64,000 nt of DNA, taken from positions 32,887-96,886 of the forward strand of contig JASANG010002114.1 of NCBI GenBank assembly GCA_030248215.1, written 5' to 3'. This DNA is from Enoplolaimus lenunculus (lineage: Eukaryota; Nematoda; Enoplea; Enoplida; Thoracostomopsidae). Below, piece by piece: positions 47,996 to 58,562 of this stretch (within the stretch, counting starts at the first letter, position 1; every line of letters starts with the position of its first letter). A model generated the notes under the pieces. It had not been told where the DNA came from, made no database searches, and saw only the letters and a program-made list of their open reading frames with translations. A program made the translations under genes and the position numbers.

Positions 47996-48269
47996 CCAAT
48001 AAAATATTAAAAAAATACGACTGTTGCTAGTCGAAGACCTATTTAGCAGCGGCGGTAGATCCAGAAATTTCTGACGGAAAATGTGGCAATTTTAATATGG
48101 TTGGAATTGCAAGGTAAACATGACGCACCTTACCATTTTATCACAAAATTTTACTGACGACAGAAGTTGAAGCTTGTAATATCAAAGAAAGAAAGTTTAT
48201 CTACAGAAGTCATAGACACACTCCTTGGTTTACTATGATACCTAGCAAAACAAACCATTATTCTATATA

Positions 48270-49222
48270 TGTCGTAGGCAAGGGCGGTGATAAAGGGAGG
48301 CGATCGGGCGCCACCCCCTCCCATTGGTCCGAGCTTGCTTAATTTGTAAGGTTCAGTTCTGAAATAATGTTAAAAAAAATTTTGCGCTTCGCGCATATTA
48401 ATTGAGTGCCTTTTATGGTTGCAGTTTTACCGTATAAGCAAATGGTTTTCAAACTTACCCCTGTGAAAAAAGTAGACGAACAGCAGGGTCTTTTCGGTTA
48501 TCCCCAACAAAAATGGTTGGATTTTGAAAATTGTTACATATTTGAGCGTCTCACAACCTTCCGTGGTCATTCCATGACCAAATATGAATTTTTGAAAATT
48601 TAATTTTTAAGGTCTCTACATACAACATAAATTGTTTTGAAATTTCAAAACTCTCGTATTTTATTAAATTTTCAAGACCTGAATTAGCCAGATGTTTGAT
48701 TGTAGAAGATTTAACATACTTGTACTAAGCTTAACAGGCTGCACCGAATGGTATATAATTTGTCTTAACTTTTTTAACAAAAAAATTTTTAGATGCCAAG
48801 GGAGGGTCTAAAGACATAAGAAAACAAATTTTTCAATCATTCAAATTTGGGCGTGGAATAACCAGAAGAGCATGTTATGAGAAACTCAATTATGTAAAAA
48901 ATTTTCAAAATCCGACCATCTTTGGTCAAACTGGCAGGGGTAATAACCGAAAAGAGCCAAAAATTGGGTATGCGCCCCCTTAGGTTTTTCCTATCACCAC
49001 CCCTGGGCCTGGGCTAAACTGCTAGTGAACTCACAGACCAATCATATTTAATTTGGACAGACGCAATACCGTCAACCAATCAGCGTTGGTCTTATACATC
49101 ACTGTTGTTTTGCGAAATCTCACAATCGCAAATTGACCTAGGCAAAACTGCTATTTGCTTCGAATAGCAGATTGGCCTAGGCCAATTGGTAATTGTCCTG
49201 AATAGCAGATTGACCTACGACA
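48270..49222. mobile_element. TGTCGTAGGCC family MITE with a nested TIR element
   Basis: The outer ends TGTCGTAGGC and GCAGATTGACCTACGACA are those of the family. Between about 48280 and 48998 lies a second element with ends AAGGGCGGTGATAAAGG and CCTATCACCACCCCT, which interrupts the outer one just inside its left end. The inner element shares stretches with 39340-39640. Confidence 0.65.
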
Positions 49223-50642
49223 TATATGTAAAACAACCAGCCCACTGGAGTAACATAGCTAAACCACAAATGCGTGTTTAATTCTCGGTGGCTAAAGATG
49301 AACAAATTTTTACACGCGCTTTAGGAATAATATACACAGGTTTAATTTGATTTTGCGGACACTAAATTATTCATGATTTTATCACGGCTTGTCTGTAGTC
49401 GTTAAGCTTAGCTGGAATCAAATGCGTAACGTCTAACTTTTACTCCAATGAGTACTGTTCATTTTCATTAAAACTAATCTTCCGAAAGCTTTTTCGTTAC
49501 CCAGACAGCCGACGTTTTCACAAAGCCGGCCGGCTGTATTTTGAGTTTTATTGCATCCCATTGATCACTCTATTTTCAACTTTGAATTTTTGAAAAATTC
49601 GATTTTAAGTTTGGCACTACCTTAAAGCCAAGTAAGACCGAATATTAATTTCCCGAATACCGGAACTGGATAGTGAATTTCTTACCGGAACCGGATATTC
49701 TCAGTTATAGTGCACTGTTGAAAACTATTTAAGATTCGCAAAAGTCTACGTTTACTGATTTAAAACTTACTGCTCGCTTGGAAATTAATATTTTTTCAGT
49801 GTAGAAAGCTTGAGCTTCTTGACTTGCCAGGAAATTGTAGCAAAATGTAAAATATACTCACTTATACGGTATCAGGTAGGTTTGTACCGGATACGGATAT
49901 AAATTTTTCCCTGGATATTAAATCGGAACCGGATTTCGCGTCACACGCTGCCTTGGAGCGAAATATTAAGTTGACAAAGTTCAACAATTTTATTTTGCAC
50001 AGCTGAGTTGATTAGTATCAATTTAACGTTCATTCAATTCACGAGTCATAATCGTGGTGAAGTTGAAATACGTGAAAATTTTCAAAATCCGACCATTTTC
50101 AGCAACCGCTGCCTGTTGGATGACAATACAACCAAATTGATTGCGGATGTAGAATCGTAAAAATCATAAGTTCGTTGCCGCCCTGACAAACACACACACA
50201 TATTAATCGAATTACTATGCTATAATCAAAAAGATTACCGTATAAATTACTTGGCTCAGCGCTAAAACAAGCCAATGCGAATAGTACGGTTGCTTTGGTG
50301 TTATATTTCGAATAATTATTGCTCTAAAAACTATTCTTTCGAATTATGCATAAAGTTTTGACTAATTTTATTTTTATCAACCAAGCAAAACCTTTCTTTT
50401 AAAAATCAGCCATGCTCAACCTTAACCAAGACTCAAATTTGCCTACTGTCCGTTCTGTGTGCTCAACTAAATAACAATACTAAATAAGACACGACAAAAC
50501 GTACATAAACATTATCTTGAACAGACAAATGTGCTTACACAGTACAAGACTGTTGTTAATAGACGATGAACTGCATCGTATGCTACCTGGGCAACAAGCC
50601 AAAGCCCAAATCAAAACAAGCTTTTGTTTGTATACAAAAAAC
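49223..50642. other. Intergenic, nothing coding recognised
   Basis: Fragments of CCGGAACCGGATATT-type MITE ends occur at 49640-49700 and 49880-49945. The rest is unremarkable AT-rich DNA. Confidence 0.4.
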
Positions 50643-50827
50643 GGCCCATGTTACTTTAAGGGGCGTCCAGGTTGCTGATGGGTCTATAAAAGAGTAGGAT
50701 TAGATTCTAGATTATATTTTTTTGCTTAGGCTAAGGCTTAGGAACAGATTTTCGCAACGCTTAGCTTTAGGCTTAGACTTAGGAACACGCATAATTTACT
50801 GTTGCGCCCCTTAAAGTAACTTTGGCC
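50643..50827. mobile_element. GGCCCATGTTACTTTAAGG family MITE
   Basis: A 185-bp element with ends GGCCCATGTTACTTTAAGG and CCTTAAAGTAACTTTGGCC in inverted orientation and exact 8-bp duplications CAAAAAAC. The centre is TTAGGC-like (GCTTAGGCTAAGGCTTAGG). It is the short relative of 7819-9204 and shows that TTAGGC-like tracts travel inside these MITEs. Confidence 0.85.
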
Positions 50828-50888
50828 CAAAAAACAATCCAAGTCCACTTCATACCGGCTAAAACGATTAATAATACAATTGTTAAGC

Positions 50889-51049
50889 CGGGTCCGTAGC
50901 TAAGGGGGATCCGGGAAGGCTCGGCCACCCCCTGGAGCAACTTTGGCCCTATAGACAATTTTTAACCTTGCTTGTAAGTCATCGAAAACCCTTGCATGCT
51001 CCTGAAAAATTTACTGGCCCCCTAGCAAGGTGAACTGGCTACGGGCCTG
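50889..51049. mobile_element. CAGGCCCGTAGCC family MITE
   Basis: A 161-bp copy in reverse orientation, CGGGTCCGTAGC to GGCTACGGGCCTG, with exact 8-bp duplications TGTTAAGC. It lies 25 bases from the 5' LTR of the retroelement. Confidence 0.87.
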
Positions 51050-51074
51050 TGTTAAGCCCACCCAAGGGTTTAGC

Positions 51075-51320
51075 TGTCGCGACGTTCATGAGATATTGTG
51101 TCGCGTAAACACCTTTGAACAATTCTAATTTGCGTATCGACAGTATTAGCCAGTTACAAAACATCGTTTAAGACACTGAAAAACATTTTTGGGGATATTC
51201 TGGACATTGTGAGATCGACACGCTTTGAGTTGTTCGTTGTTATAAAGTTGTTGCCTGTGCCTTGGTTTTTTGTTCACTAATAAAGTGAAAGTTGTGCGAC
51301 GGCGTGGATTTTGCTTTATA
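51075..51320 (+). repeat. 5' LTR
   Basis: 246 bases beginning TGTCGCGACGTTCATGAG and ending TTTTGCTTTATA, matching 58563-58808 at all but one base. It contains AATAAAG near its 3' part, a plausible polyadenylation signal. Confidence 0.93.
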
Positions 51321-51653
51321 TGGTCCTTCGAGGATTCGTTACGAGATCCGTAGTATAAACACTGTAAGTTTAACTTTGAGTCTTCGTGGAAATTATAGTT
51401 ATAACGGTCGAATTAGTGCGGCTGTTTGGACTCATAGTTCGCCCTTTTGACAATTTATATTTACGTCCTACTGCCTAAATTGAACTGCCGTAAGGTACAT
51501 AGCGTTTAGCACTTAGTCGTTTGGTCTTTTGGCTTGACAGTAACTTTTGGCTTACAGTAACTTGAAGGGTTCCTGAAATACATCCGGATTTGCGGAGTAT
51601 TTTTATTCGCACTAATTTTTTTTCGTTCAATCTGATTGTTAACGTATTTAGTT

Positions 51654-54600
51654 ATGGATAAAAAATTACTAGAACATAGGAGACGTCAGCGAGGTGGAAT
51701 CAGAACTAGTTGTAAAAATGAATTAGAAAAGGTGGATGACTTTATTAGCTCGACAGACGTCGCAGATATACCGAAAATTCAGACATCTATTGGTAAACTT
51801 AAGGATTATCGAGATAGATTGGCGGCATTCGATGATGAAATAAATGTAGAGATTCATGATGCCACCATAGCTGATGCAGAGCAGCAAAAATCGTGTGAGT
51901 TTGATGATACAATTTTGGAAACAATGTTGTTATTGACTGCTCATGTTGAAAAACTGGTGCAAGGTATGCATGTGGCAAAGACAGAGGCTGATGGTGAAGC
52001 TGGGATTCTGCATGCATCAAGCAGTAGTCGGCATACACCAACTGTACGGTTACCAAAACTAGAGCTGGCCAAGTTCGACGGTAGTCCACTGCAATGGCAG
52101 GAATTTTGGGACAGTTTCGACAGCACCATCAACCAAAGTACCCAACTGTCGGATGTAGACAAATTTAAGTATCTTCGCAGTTTTTTAGTGGGGGATGCTC
52201 TCCGTGTCGTTGATGGCTATCGTTTAACGAGCGCCAACTACGATGCTGCGATTAAATCACTATCAGATCGCTTCGGAAATAGACAGGTGGCAGTTTTTTC
52301 TCACTTTGAGGCAATGCTTGCCCTTCCGTCCGTGAATCATGACATTGATCGACTTCAATCAACATTTGATGAATGCGAAAAGCATATCCGGAGTTTGGTA
52401 GCGCTCGGACTTGAAGAAGAAACGTTTGCTCAGGTATTTACCCCCGTTATTTTGTCGAAACTACCAGTGTTTGTTAAAATGGAACTTCATCGGAAAAACG
52501 GTTCCCAGCCTTGGTTACTCTCGAATTTGCGAGCGTTTCTAAAGGAGGAAATCAGGGCACGTGACATGAGTCAGCGCTCATTTGGAGGCACCACTGTCAA
52601 CGCTAGTGATCGTTCGTATGTCGGAGGTGACAGTAGTAGGTCTCAGTCATACAGTTCGATGTCGAAAAAGCCAAGCTATCGTCCGACAAAGCCGTCAGGA
52701 ACATCGTCCCTTTTGGTTGCGAACGATTCCAAGTCAAAGCAGCGTTGCAGTTATTGTGGCGGCGAACATTATGCCGATGAATGCAAACGGTTTTCAACCG
52801 TCAACGCTCGTCGCAATCGTTTAAAAGAGGGTAATCGCTGCTTTGTTTGCCTTGGTGATAATCATGCAGCGAAAAATTGTAAAAACTCGCGCACATGTGC
52901 CCACTGTCACAAGTCTGGTCACCATCGCAGTTTATGTTTTTTCAAGTTTGGTTCACTTGATCGAGCCAACACTGAACAATCCAAAAAACCGAAAAAGGAA
53001 CAATCATTACCTATTGTAGATTCGGGGAGTGGAGTCTGTCACCCATCCCTACTAGCACACGGTGATCGTGTCATCTTGCAGACGGCGCTTGCTACCGTGC
53101 GTGGTTCGGAGAACAAAGTTCCGGTGCAATGCAGATTTTTGTTTGACACCGGAGCCAGTCGCACATTCATCACAACAGCACTTTTTGAGCGAATGGAACC
53201 TCGTGTTACCGGAGACGAGTATGTATTGGTTGCAGGGTTCACCGATACGAAACGCAGACATATGCGACATAAATTAGTTGAATTTGAGGTGTTGCTTCCC
53301 AACGGTTCGGTGAAGACTATTACAGCCAATGTTACCGAAAACATAACAGTGCGTATTCAGTTAATGCCACTGGATGTACAGCGACATCCATTTGTTCAGC
53401 ACATGGCATTAGCCGAGCCATTGATCACACAACCGCAGATCGTCACGGTTGATGTTTTGCTCGGTCTTGATCATTATTACGAATTTGTTGGAGGTGAACA
53501 CATTCGTTGTTCAGATGGCGTCGTGTTTTTGTCGTCGTCGTTGGGTTTTATTGCCACAGGATGTATTGAAGATGGAGCAGCATCAGCAAACATCGCAACA
53601 ATGACGTGCCTAACTACGTCCAAACAAGCTTCAAGTCTTCATATCGAGCGATTTTGGTCGTTGGAAGATATCGGTGTCAAAACACCGACCACGACAACAG
53701 GGGACGAAGAGGCATTAAAATCTTTCAATGACAGTATCCAGTTTGTTGATGGCCGTTATTCAGTCGATTTACCGTTCAAGTCAGAACATCCTGACTTGCC
53801 CGAAAACAGGTCCACTGCCATAGTTCGTTATCGATCTTTGTGGAATCGTATAAGCAAAGACCGCGCAGTTATTGAAAAATACGATGATGTTATTCAAGAT
53901 CAACTAGCAAAAGGCGTGATTGAAGTGGCACCGGCTTCACCAACGTCTGAAAGAATTCACTATTTGCCACATCATTGTGTGATCACACCTAATAAGAGCA
54001 CCACGAAACTGCGCGTCGTGTACGATGCATCTGCAAAGGCTAATAGGCAATCACCTAGTTTAAACGACTGTCTCAATCGTGGGCCAGTGATGTTGAATGA
54101 TTTATGTGGCTTACTCATTCGCTATCGATTGAATGCGATCGCGATCGTCAGCGATATTGAGAAAGCATTTCTCCAGGTTGGACTGAACAGTGGTTCCAGA
54201 GATGTTACGCGGTTTTTTTGGGCCAAAGACATCAACAAACCTCCCACTTCTGACAATCTTATAACATACCGATTCTGTCGCGTTCTGTTCGGTACTGTGG
54301 CTAGCCCGTTTTTGTTGGCAGCTACCGTCGACCATCATTTGAAGCAATCTCAGTGTGACGTTGCTCAACAGATCAGGGGTAACGTCTATGTGGATAATGT
54401 GATTGTCGGAAAAAACACAATCGAAGATGCGATAGTGTTTCACCGGCAAGCAATGCAGCTTTTCAGTCAAGCATCTATGAACTTAAGGGAGTGGTACACA
54501 AATCACGATCAGCTTGCAGCAATAATTGCACCAGAAAATCGGAGAAAACATGACGAGACAAAAGTTCTTGGTTTGAAGTCGGATACCAAACTTGATTTGC

Positions 54601-57125
54601 TGTATTGCCCATCGATAGATAACCGCAGCTCGATTGTCATTACCAAGCGCAACATGTTGAAGTATCTGGCCAAGGTGTTTGACCCTTGTGGCTATTTTTC
54701 TCCCATAACTGTCACTGGAAAGCTGCTAATACAACGACTGTGGCAAGAAAATGTAGGGTGGGACGATGCTGTCCCCGCAGACATAGCAGCGGCGTGGGAG
54801 ACACATTCATCTAGTTTACAAGCCATCGGTAAACACGCCATAGGTCGGCGTTATAATGATGTTCAGCCGAATGAAAGTTGTCGACTCACGCTTCATTGCT
54901 TCTGCGACGCCTCAGCGCGTGCATATGCCGCGGTTGTATATATGACCGCCGCAGTGGACGACAAAATAACATCATCTCTTGTATTCGCGAAGTCCCGAGT
55001 AGGCCCGATAAAGAAATTGTCAATTCCAAGAATGGAGTTGATGGCGACCGTTGTTGGTGTTAGAATTTTGTCTTTTGTTGCCGAACAGATTAGAATGCCT
55101 GTTGACTCGAAGATATTATGGTCCGACTCACAGTGTGTATTGCACTGGTTGTCGAAACCGTATATAGGGACCGTCTTCGTGAAAAATCGAGTTGCCGAAA
55201 TCAGGACGCACAAAGATGTACAGTTCACATACGTACCAACAGTTGAAAATCCAGCGGATTTACCATCTCGGGGCTGTTCTTACGAAGACATTGCTGCAAA
55301 CAAGTTGTGGTGGGATGGTCCCTCGTGGCTTCAAAAGGATAGTTCTGCATGGCCACATTGTTCGATCGATTCGAACGAACGAGAATCTCCAGGTTCCCCA
55401 ACAGTTATTTCTACTGACTCTACAAGTGCAACTACTGTTTGCACTACAATTGATGATCGTACCATTGATGTTGTCCCAGTTGATAACTTTTCATCATTGC
55501 CAAGATTGTTACACGTCACAGCGTGGATATTCAGATTCATTCATAATTGTCGGAGTCGGGACCGCTACAACGGACCATTAGTGGTGGAAGAACTGGCAAA
55601 AGCTGAAATTTATTGGGAAACGCGAACTCAGGTGAAGCACTTCGGAAAAGTTTTCGCCGACCTAACTGCTCGTCGATCCACACATTTCATTAATCAACTA
55701 CAGTTGTTTGTCGATAAATTCGGTTTTATTCGGTGTGGAAGTCGATTACAATTAGCAGATTTGCCAGAAGATGTCATGCGACCTAAACTATTGCCAAGTA
55801 GCGACCAGTTCACAAAGCTTGTTATCTTGGATTGTCATAATCGTTGTTTTCACTCGGGAACTGCACAGACACTAGCTATGGTCCGTCGAAAATACTGGAT
55901 AGTTCACGGTCGCAGTAGCGTAAAGAAAGCACTATGCAGCTGCCGAGTATGTAAGATTGCAAATGGTGGTCCCTTTCGTGTACCGAACGAGCCACCTTTG
56001 CCAGCATTTCGTGTGCAGCGGCAAAGGCCGTTTGCTTGTGTTGGTGTCGATTACCTTGGACCCCTTTTGATCAAAGATCCCACACAATCAGCACAGCATA
56101 AGGTTTGGATTTGCTTGTTCACTTGTTCTGCCGTACGTGCGGTACACTTAGAACTGGTGGACGATATGACTACGGAACAATTTTTGATGGGCTTGCGACG
56201 GTTTGTGGCCCGATATGGGTCGCCACAATTGATCGTATCAGATAACGCCAAATACTTTCAAAGTGCTGAACGATTTATATCGCGCGTATGGCGTGATACG
56301 ATTTCTAGTGAAGAAGTTCAACAATTTGCAACATCACAAGGTACCTCCTGGAAGTTCATCCCTGAACTGTCTCCTTGGATGGGAGGGTTCTATGAACGAT
56401 TAGTGGGCCTTGTAAAAAAGGCACTGAAGGGGGCATTGGTTAATTGTTGCGTGTCAGCCTGTGAGCTGAGAACAGTCGTAACTGAAGTCGAAGCTATTAT
56501 TAATAGTCGACCATTAGTATATGTTGATAGTGAAGTATCTTTTCCGCCGTTGACTCCAGCTCATTTCATAGGTGGACCGCACTGTGGATTGCCACAATTT
56601 GATTATGACGATAACGAGTTTAGAGTTCGGCCACTGACAACGCAAAGTCTTGTTGACCAGTGGAAACGTCTTCAAGCAGTTGTCGATCACTTTTGGAACA
56701 TTTGGCGGAACCAGTACCTTCTCAGTCTCAGAGAACGTTGGAATGGAACCAAACAGCGGAACGTTACAAACACGTTACCAACCGTTGGTGCGGTTGTGAT
56801 CGTTAAAGATGGTTTGCCACGCAGGGCATGGCGTCTAGGTGTTATAACTGAATTACATTGTAGTCGAGATGGGTTATGCCGGTCGGCAACAATTCGGTTG
56901 GCATCAAAAAAGCTAATCAGGCGAGCATTGAAGCTTCTATTTCCGATTGAAGTAATTTCTTCACAACCAGAAGCAGTTGATTCCAAGAAACAAGTGGCAG
57001 GGATGACCATTCGCAAACCATCCAACCGTGTTGCCGCCAATCGAGCGCGTACCAGAATTAGGAATCAGTTACATCCGCCTACAGAAAAATTGCTTGTTGA
57101 TCACCTATATATACGGACATACTAG
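51654..57125 (+). CDS. BEL/Pao Gag-Pol polyprotein
   Basis: One open frame of about 1823 codons from the first ATG (51654). In order, by rough residue: a Gag-like DUF1759 region (~130-290, with PKLELAKFDGSPLQWQEFWD); three zinc knuckles (~370-425: CSYCGGEHYADEC, CFVCLGDNHAAKNC, CAHCHKSGHHRSLC); a retropepsin (~500, FDTGASRTF); a Pao-type reverse transcriptase (~770-1000, RVVYDASAKA and the YVD block); RNase H (~1080-1210, FCDAS); an integrase with an HHCC finger (~1395-1440) and DDE core (~1465-1640, GVDYLGP, SDNAKYF); and a basic C-terminal domain. Gag and Pol in one frame is usual in BEL/Pao. It is an element protein, not a host gene. Confidence 0.95.
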   Translation: MDKKLLEHRRRQRGGIRTSCKNELEKVDDFISSTDVADIPKIQTSIGKLKDYRDRLAAFDDEINVEIHDATIADAEQQKSCEFDDTILETMLLLTAHVEKLVQGMHVAKTEADGEAGILHASSSSRHTPTVRLPKLELAKFDGSPLQWQEFWDSFDSTINQSTQLSDVDKFKYLRSFLVGDALRVVDGYRLTSANYDAAIKSLSDRFGNRQVAVFSHFEAMLALPSVNHDIDRLQSTFDECEKHIRSLVALGLEEETFAQVFTPVILSKLPVFVKMELHRKNGSQPWLLSNLRAFLKEEIRARDMSQRSFGGTTVNASDRSYVGGDSSRSQSYSSMSKKPSYRPTKPSGTSSLLVANDSKSKQRCSYCGGEHYADECKRFSTVNARRNRLKEGNRCFVCLGDNHAAKNCKNSRTCAHCHKSGHHRSLCFFKFGSLDRANTEQSKKPKKEQSLPIVDSGSGVCHPSLLAHGDRVILQTALATVRGSENKVPVQCRFLFDTGASRTFITTALFERMEPRVTGDEYVLVAGFTDTKRRHMRHKLVEFEVLLPNGSVKTITANVTENITVRIQLMPLDVQRHPFVQHMALAEPLITQPQIVTVDVLLGLDHYYEFVGGEHIRCSDGVVFLSSSLGFIATGCIEDGAASANIATMTCLTTSKQASSLHIERFWSLEDIGVKTPTTTTGDEEALKSFNDSIQFVDGRYSVDLPFKSEHPDLPENRSTAIVRYRSLWNRISKDRAVIEKYDDVIQDQLAKGVIEVAPASPTSERIHYLPHHCVITPNKSTTKLRVVYDASAKANRQSPSLNDCLNRGPVMLNDLCGLLIRYRLNAIAIVSDIEKAFLQVGLNSGSRDVTRFFWAKDINKPPTSDNLITYRFCRVLFGTVASPFLLAATVDHHLKQSQCDVAQQIRGNVYVDNVIVGKNTIEDAIVFHRQAMQLFSQASMNLREWYTNHDQLAAIIAPENRRKHDETKVLGLKSDTKLDLLYCPSIDNRSSIVITKRNMLKYLAKVFDPCGYFSPITVTGKLLIQRLWQENVGWDDAVPADIAAAWETHSSSLQAIGKHAIGRRYNDVQPNESCRLTLHCFCDASARAYAAVVYMTAAVDDKITSSLVFAKSRVGPIKKLSIPRMELMATVVGVRILSFVAEQIRMPVDSKILWSDSQCVLHWLSKPYIGTVFVKNRVAEIRTHKDVQFTYVPTVENPADLPSRGCSYEDIAANKLWWDGPSWLQKDSSAWPHCSIDSNERESPGSPTVISTDSTSATTVCTTIDDRTIDVVPVDNFSSLPRLLHVTAWIFRFIHNCRSRDRYNGPLVVEELAKAEIYWETRTQVKHFGKVFADLTARRSTHFINQLQLFVDKFGFIRCGSRLQLADLPEDVMRPKLLPSSDQFTKLVILDCHNRCFHSGTAQTLAMVRRKYWIVHGRSSVKKALCSCRVCKIANGGPFRVPNEPPLPAFRVQRQRPFACVGVDYLGPLLIKDPTQSAQHKVWICLFTCSAVRAVHLELVDDMTTEQFLMGLRRFVARYGSPQLIVSDNAKYFQSAERFISRVWRDTISSEEVQQFATSQGTSWKFIPELSPWMGGFYERLVGLVKKALKGALVNCCVSACELRTVVTEVEAIINSRPLVYVDSEVSFPPLTPAHFIGGPHCGLPQFDYDDNEFRVRPLTTQSLVDQWKRLQAVVDHFWNIWRNQYLLSLRERWNGTKQRNVTNTLPTVGAVVIVKDGLPRRAWRLGVITELHCSRDGLCRSATIRLASKKLIRRALKLLFPIEVISSQPEAVDSKKQVAGMTIRKPSNRVAANRARTRIRNQLHPPTEKLLVDHLYIRTY

Positions 57126-57176
57126 AGACAAAGTATATTTAATTTACAGGAAACGATATCGACAAACATTTTCATC

Positions 57177-58334
57177 ATGTCGTCAGATCCCTTGTCTCGA
57201 TATTCCACTGGACATAAAATTGTGATAGACGGTAATGTCTTCAATTCAATTGGCATCAGTCATTGGTATGTCTATTTGCGTCGACACGGTCTGTTTGATG
57301 CGGCCGAACAACTGGTCACCAATGCGAAGCTGCGGGCGGACCCTGCTCAAATCACACCATGGCTCAAGTCGATGGGTATGCCAGCAATGGCGGCTATCGT
57401 TTATCGATCGCTGTCCATGCTAGAGAGCATTCTTTTACACGAGGTGCGCCGGCCCGACAGTACCGTGCGACGAGCACTCGTCGAATGCTACAACTACGCT
57501 GATGATCCATTCAGAATCAAATTTATTGTTTGCACAGGCTCAGCGGAAATGTTCCGGTCATCCGGACTTAGACGCCCGATTCCAGACAATGAGTTCAGTG
57601 CTATAAAATTTGGCGGGTCAAATCATTATGGCCGTATTCTTCGCAGGGTCAATCGTGCGTTTCTCAACTACCGCTATAATCCTCGATATGAACTGTCCCA
57701 GCTTTGCAATACCCTATCAGAAGATAACTTTGCATATAAACGAACAATTCTCGTATTATCTGACAGTTATTGTCGCAACCTCAAAGAAGTGCTAGGTGGC
57801 GACGTCATATCTGTGTCGGGTGGCCTTTATAGTGACATGATCAACGAAATTGAACATCGAAACATTAATCTGGGCCTTTATCGCGCGATCGTCGTTCATT
57901 GCGGTATCAACGTGGTACAACAATCCCAAACGAAATTCGACAAAGAGCTCGAAAGTTGGGAACAGCTCAAACATCTATTGCTCAACGCTCAAGTCCAATA
58001 CGGCCATCTGCGTGTTCTCGTCAGTACGCCAATTCCGCATCGCAGAGCGCCAAGCCGAGAGCATTCGAACTGGATCCAGAACCGATTGGCAGGAACTACG
58101 ATCGAGTGCATTAACTGGTACAACTGCCTGACGACAACGGGGTTCACTGATCAACGTTCCGATACCGACTGGTCACTCTTTGACCGAAACGACGGCTTTC
58201 ATTTGAGTCACAAAGGTTTCCGAGTGATGTGGGTGACGTGGTCTCAACGTCGAAAATACATCAAAAATGTGCCGTATGCCTTGTCGATGGAACGATGTAC
58301 TGTAAAACGCAATGCAACAGGGCAACCACGATAG
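57177..58334 (+). CDS. SGNH/GDSL-hydrolase-like accessory protein of the BEL/Pao element
   Basis: A 385-codon frame starting 51 bases after pol and ending ~230 bases before the 3' LTR. The C-terminal half has the spaced motifs of SGNH/GDSL esterases: VLSDSY (residues 193-198, candidate Ser197), HCGIN (241-245, candidate Asn245), and DGFHLS (339-344, candidate Asp339-His342). I do not recognise the N-terminal ~180 residues, and no signal peptide or membrane segment is evident, which argues against an envelope protein. A consensus-like splice acceptor (ttaatttacag) lies ~26 bases before the ATG, so expression from a spliced RNA, as known for env frames of some LTR elements, is possible. Hydrolase domains of this fold are known in ORF1 of CR1-type LINEs; in a BEL element it is unusual to my knowledge. 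Activity is unproven. Confidence 0.8.
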   Translation: MSSDPLSRYSTGHKIVIDGNVFNSIGISHWYVYLRRHGLFDAAEQLVTNAKLRADPAQITPWLKSMGMPAMAAIVYRSLSMLESILLHEVRRPDSTVRRALVECYNYADDPFRIKFIVCTGSAEMFRSSGLRRPIPDNEFSAIKFGGSNHYGRILRRVNRAFLNYRYNPRYELSQLCNTLSEDNFAYKRTILVLSDSYCRNLKEVLGGDVISVSGGLYSDMINEIEHRNINLGLYRAIVVHCGINVVQQSQTKFDKELESWEQLKHLLLNAQVQYGHLRVLVSTPIPHRRAPSREHSNWIQNRLAGTTIECINWYNCLTTTGFTDQRSDTDWSLFDRNDGFHLSHKGFRVMWVTWSQRRKYIKNVPYALSMERCTVKRNATGQPR

Positions 58335-58562
58335 ACAGTTGGTGACAGGTACAACTTTCGATATTGATGAGACTTGATGGTAACCGGTATAAAACAAATG
58401 ATTCATTAGACATTTTCGGACTATTGTGACTCTCCCGTTATGCGGGCGAGTCGATCATTTTTGCTATTTTTACTGTTTTTGACACTTTCGTTATTGCGAA
58501 CGTGTCCATTTGTTTAATTTATTTTGGGAAATCAACCGGGTTCAACACTGGTTTTGGGGGAG

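Noticed and set aside
57177-58334. Accessory frame as an envelope glycoprotein
   Set aside because: No signal peptide, transmembrane segment or Cys-rich ectodomain is visible; the hydrolase motifs explain it better.
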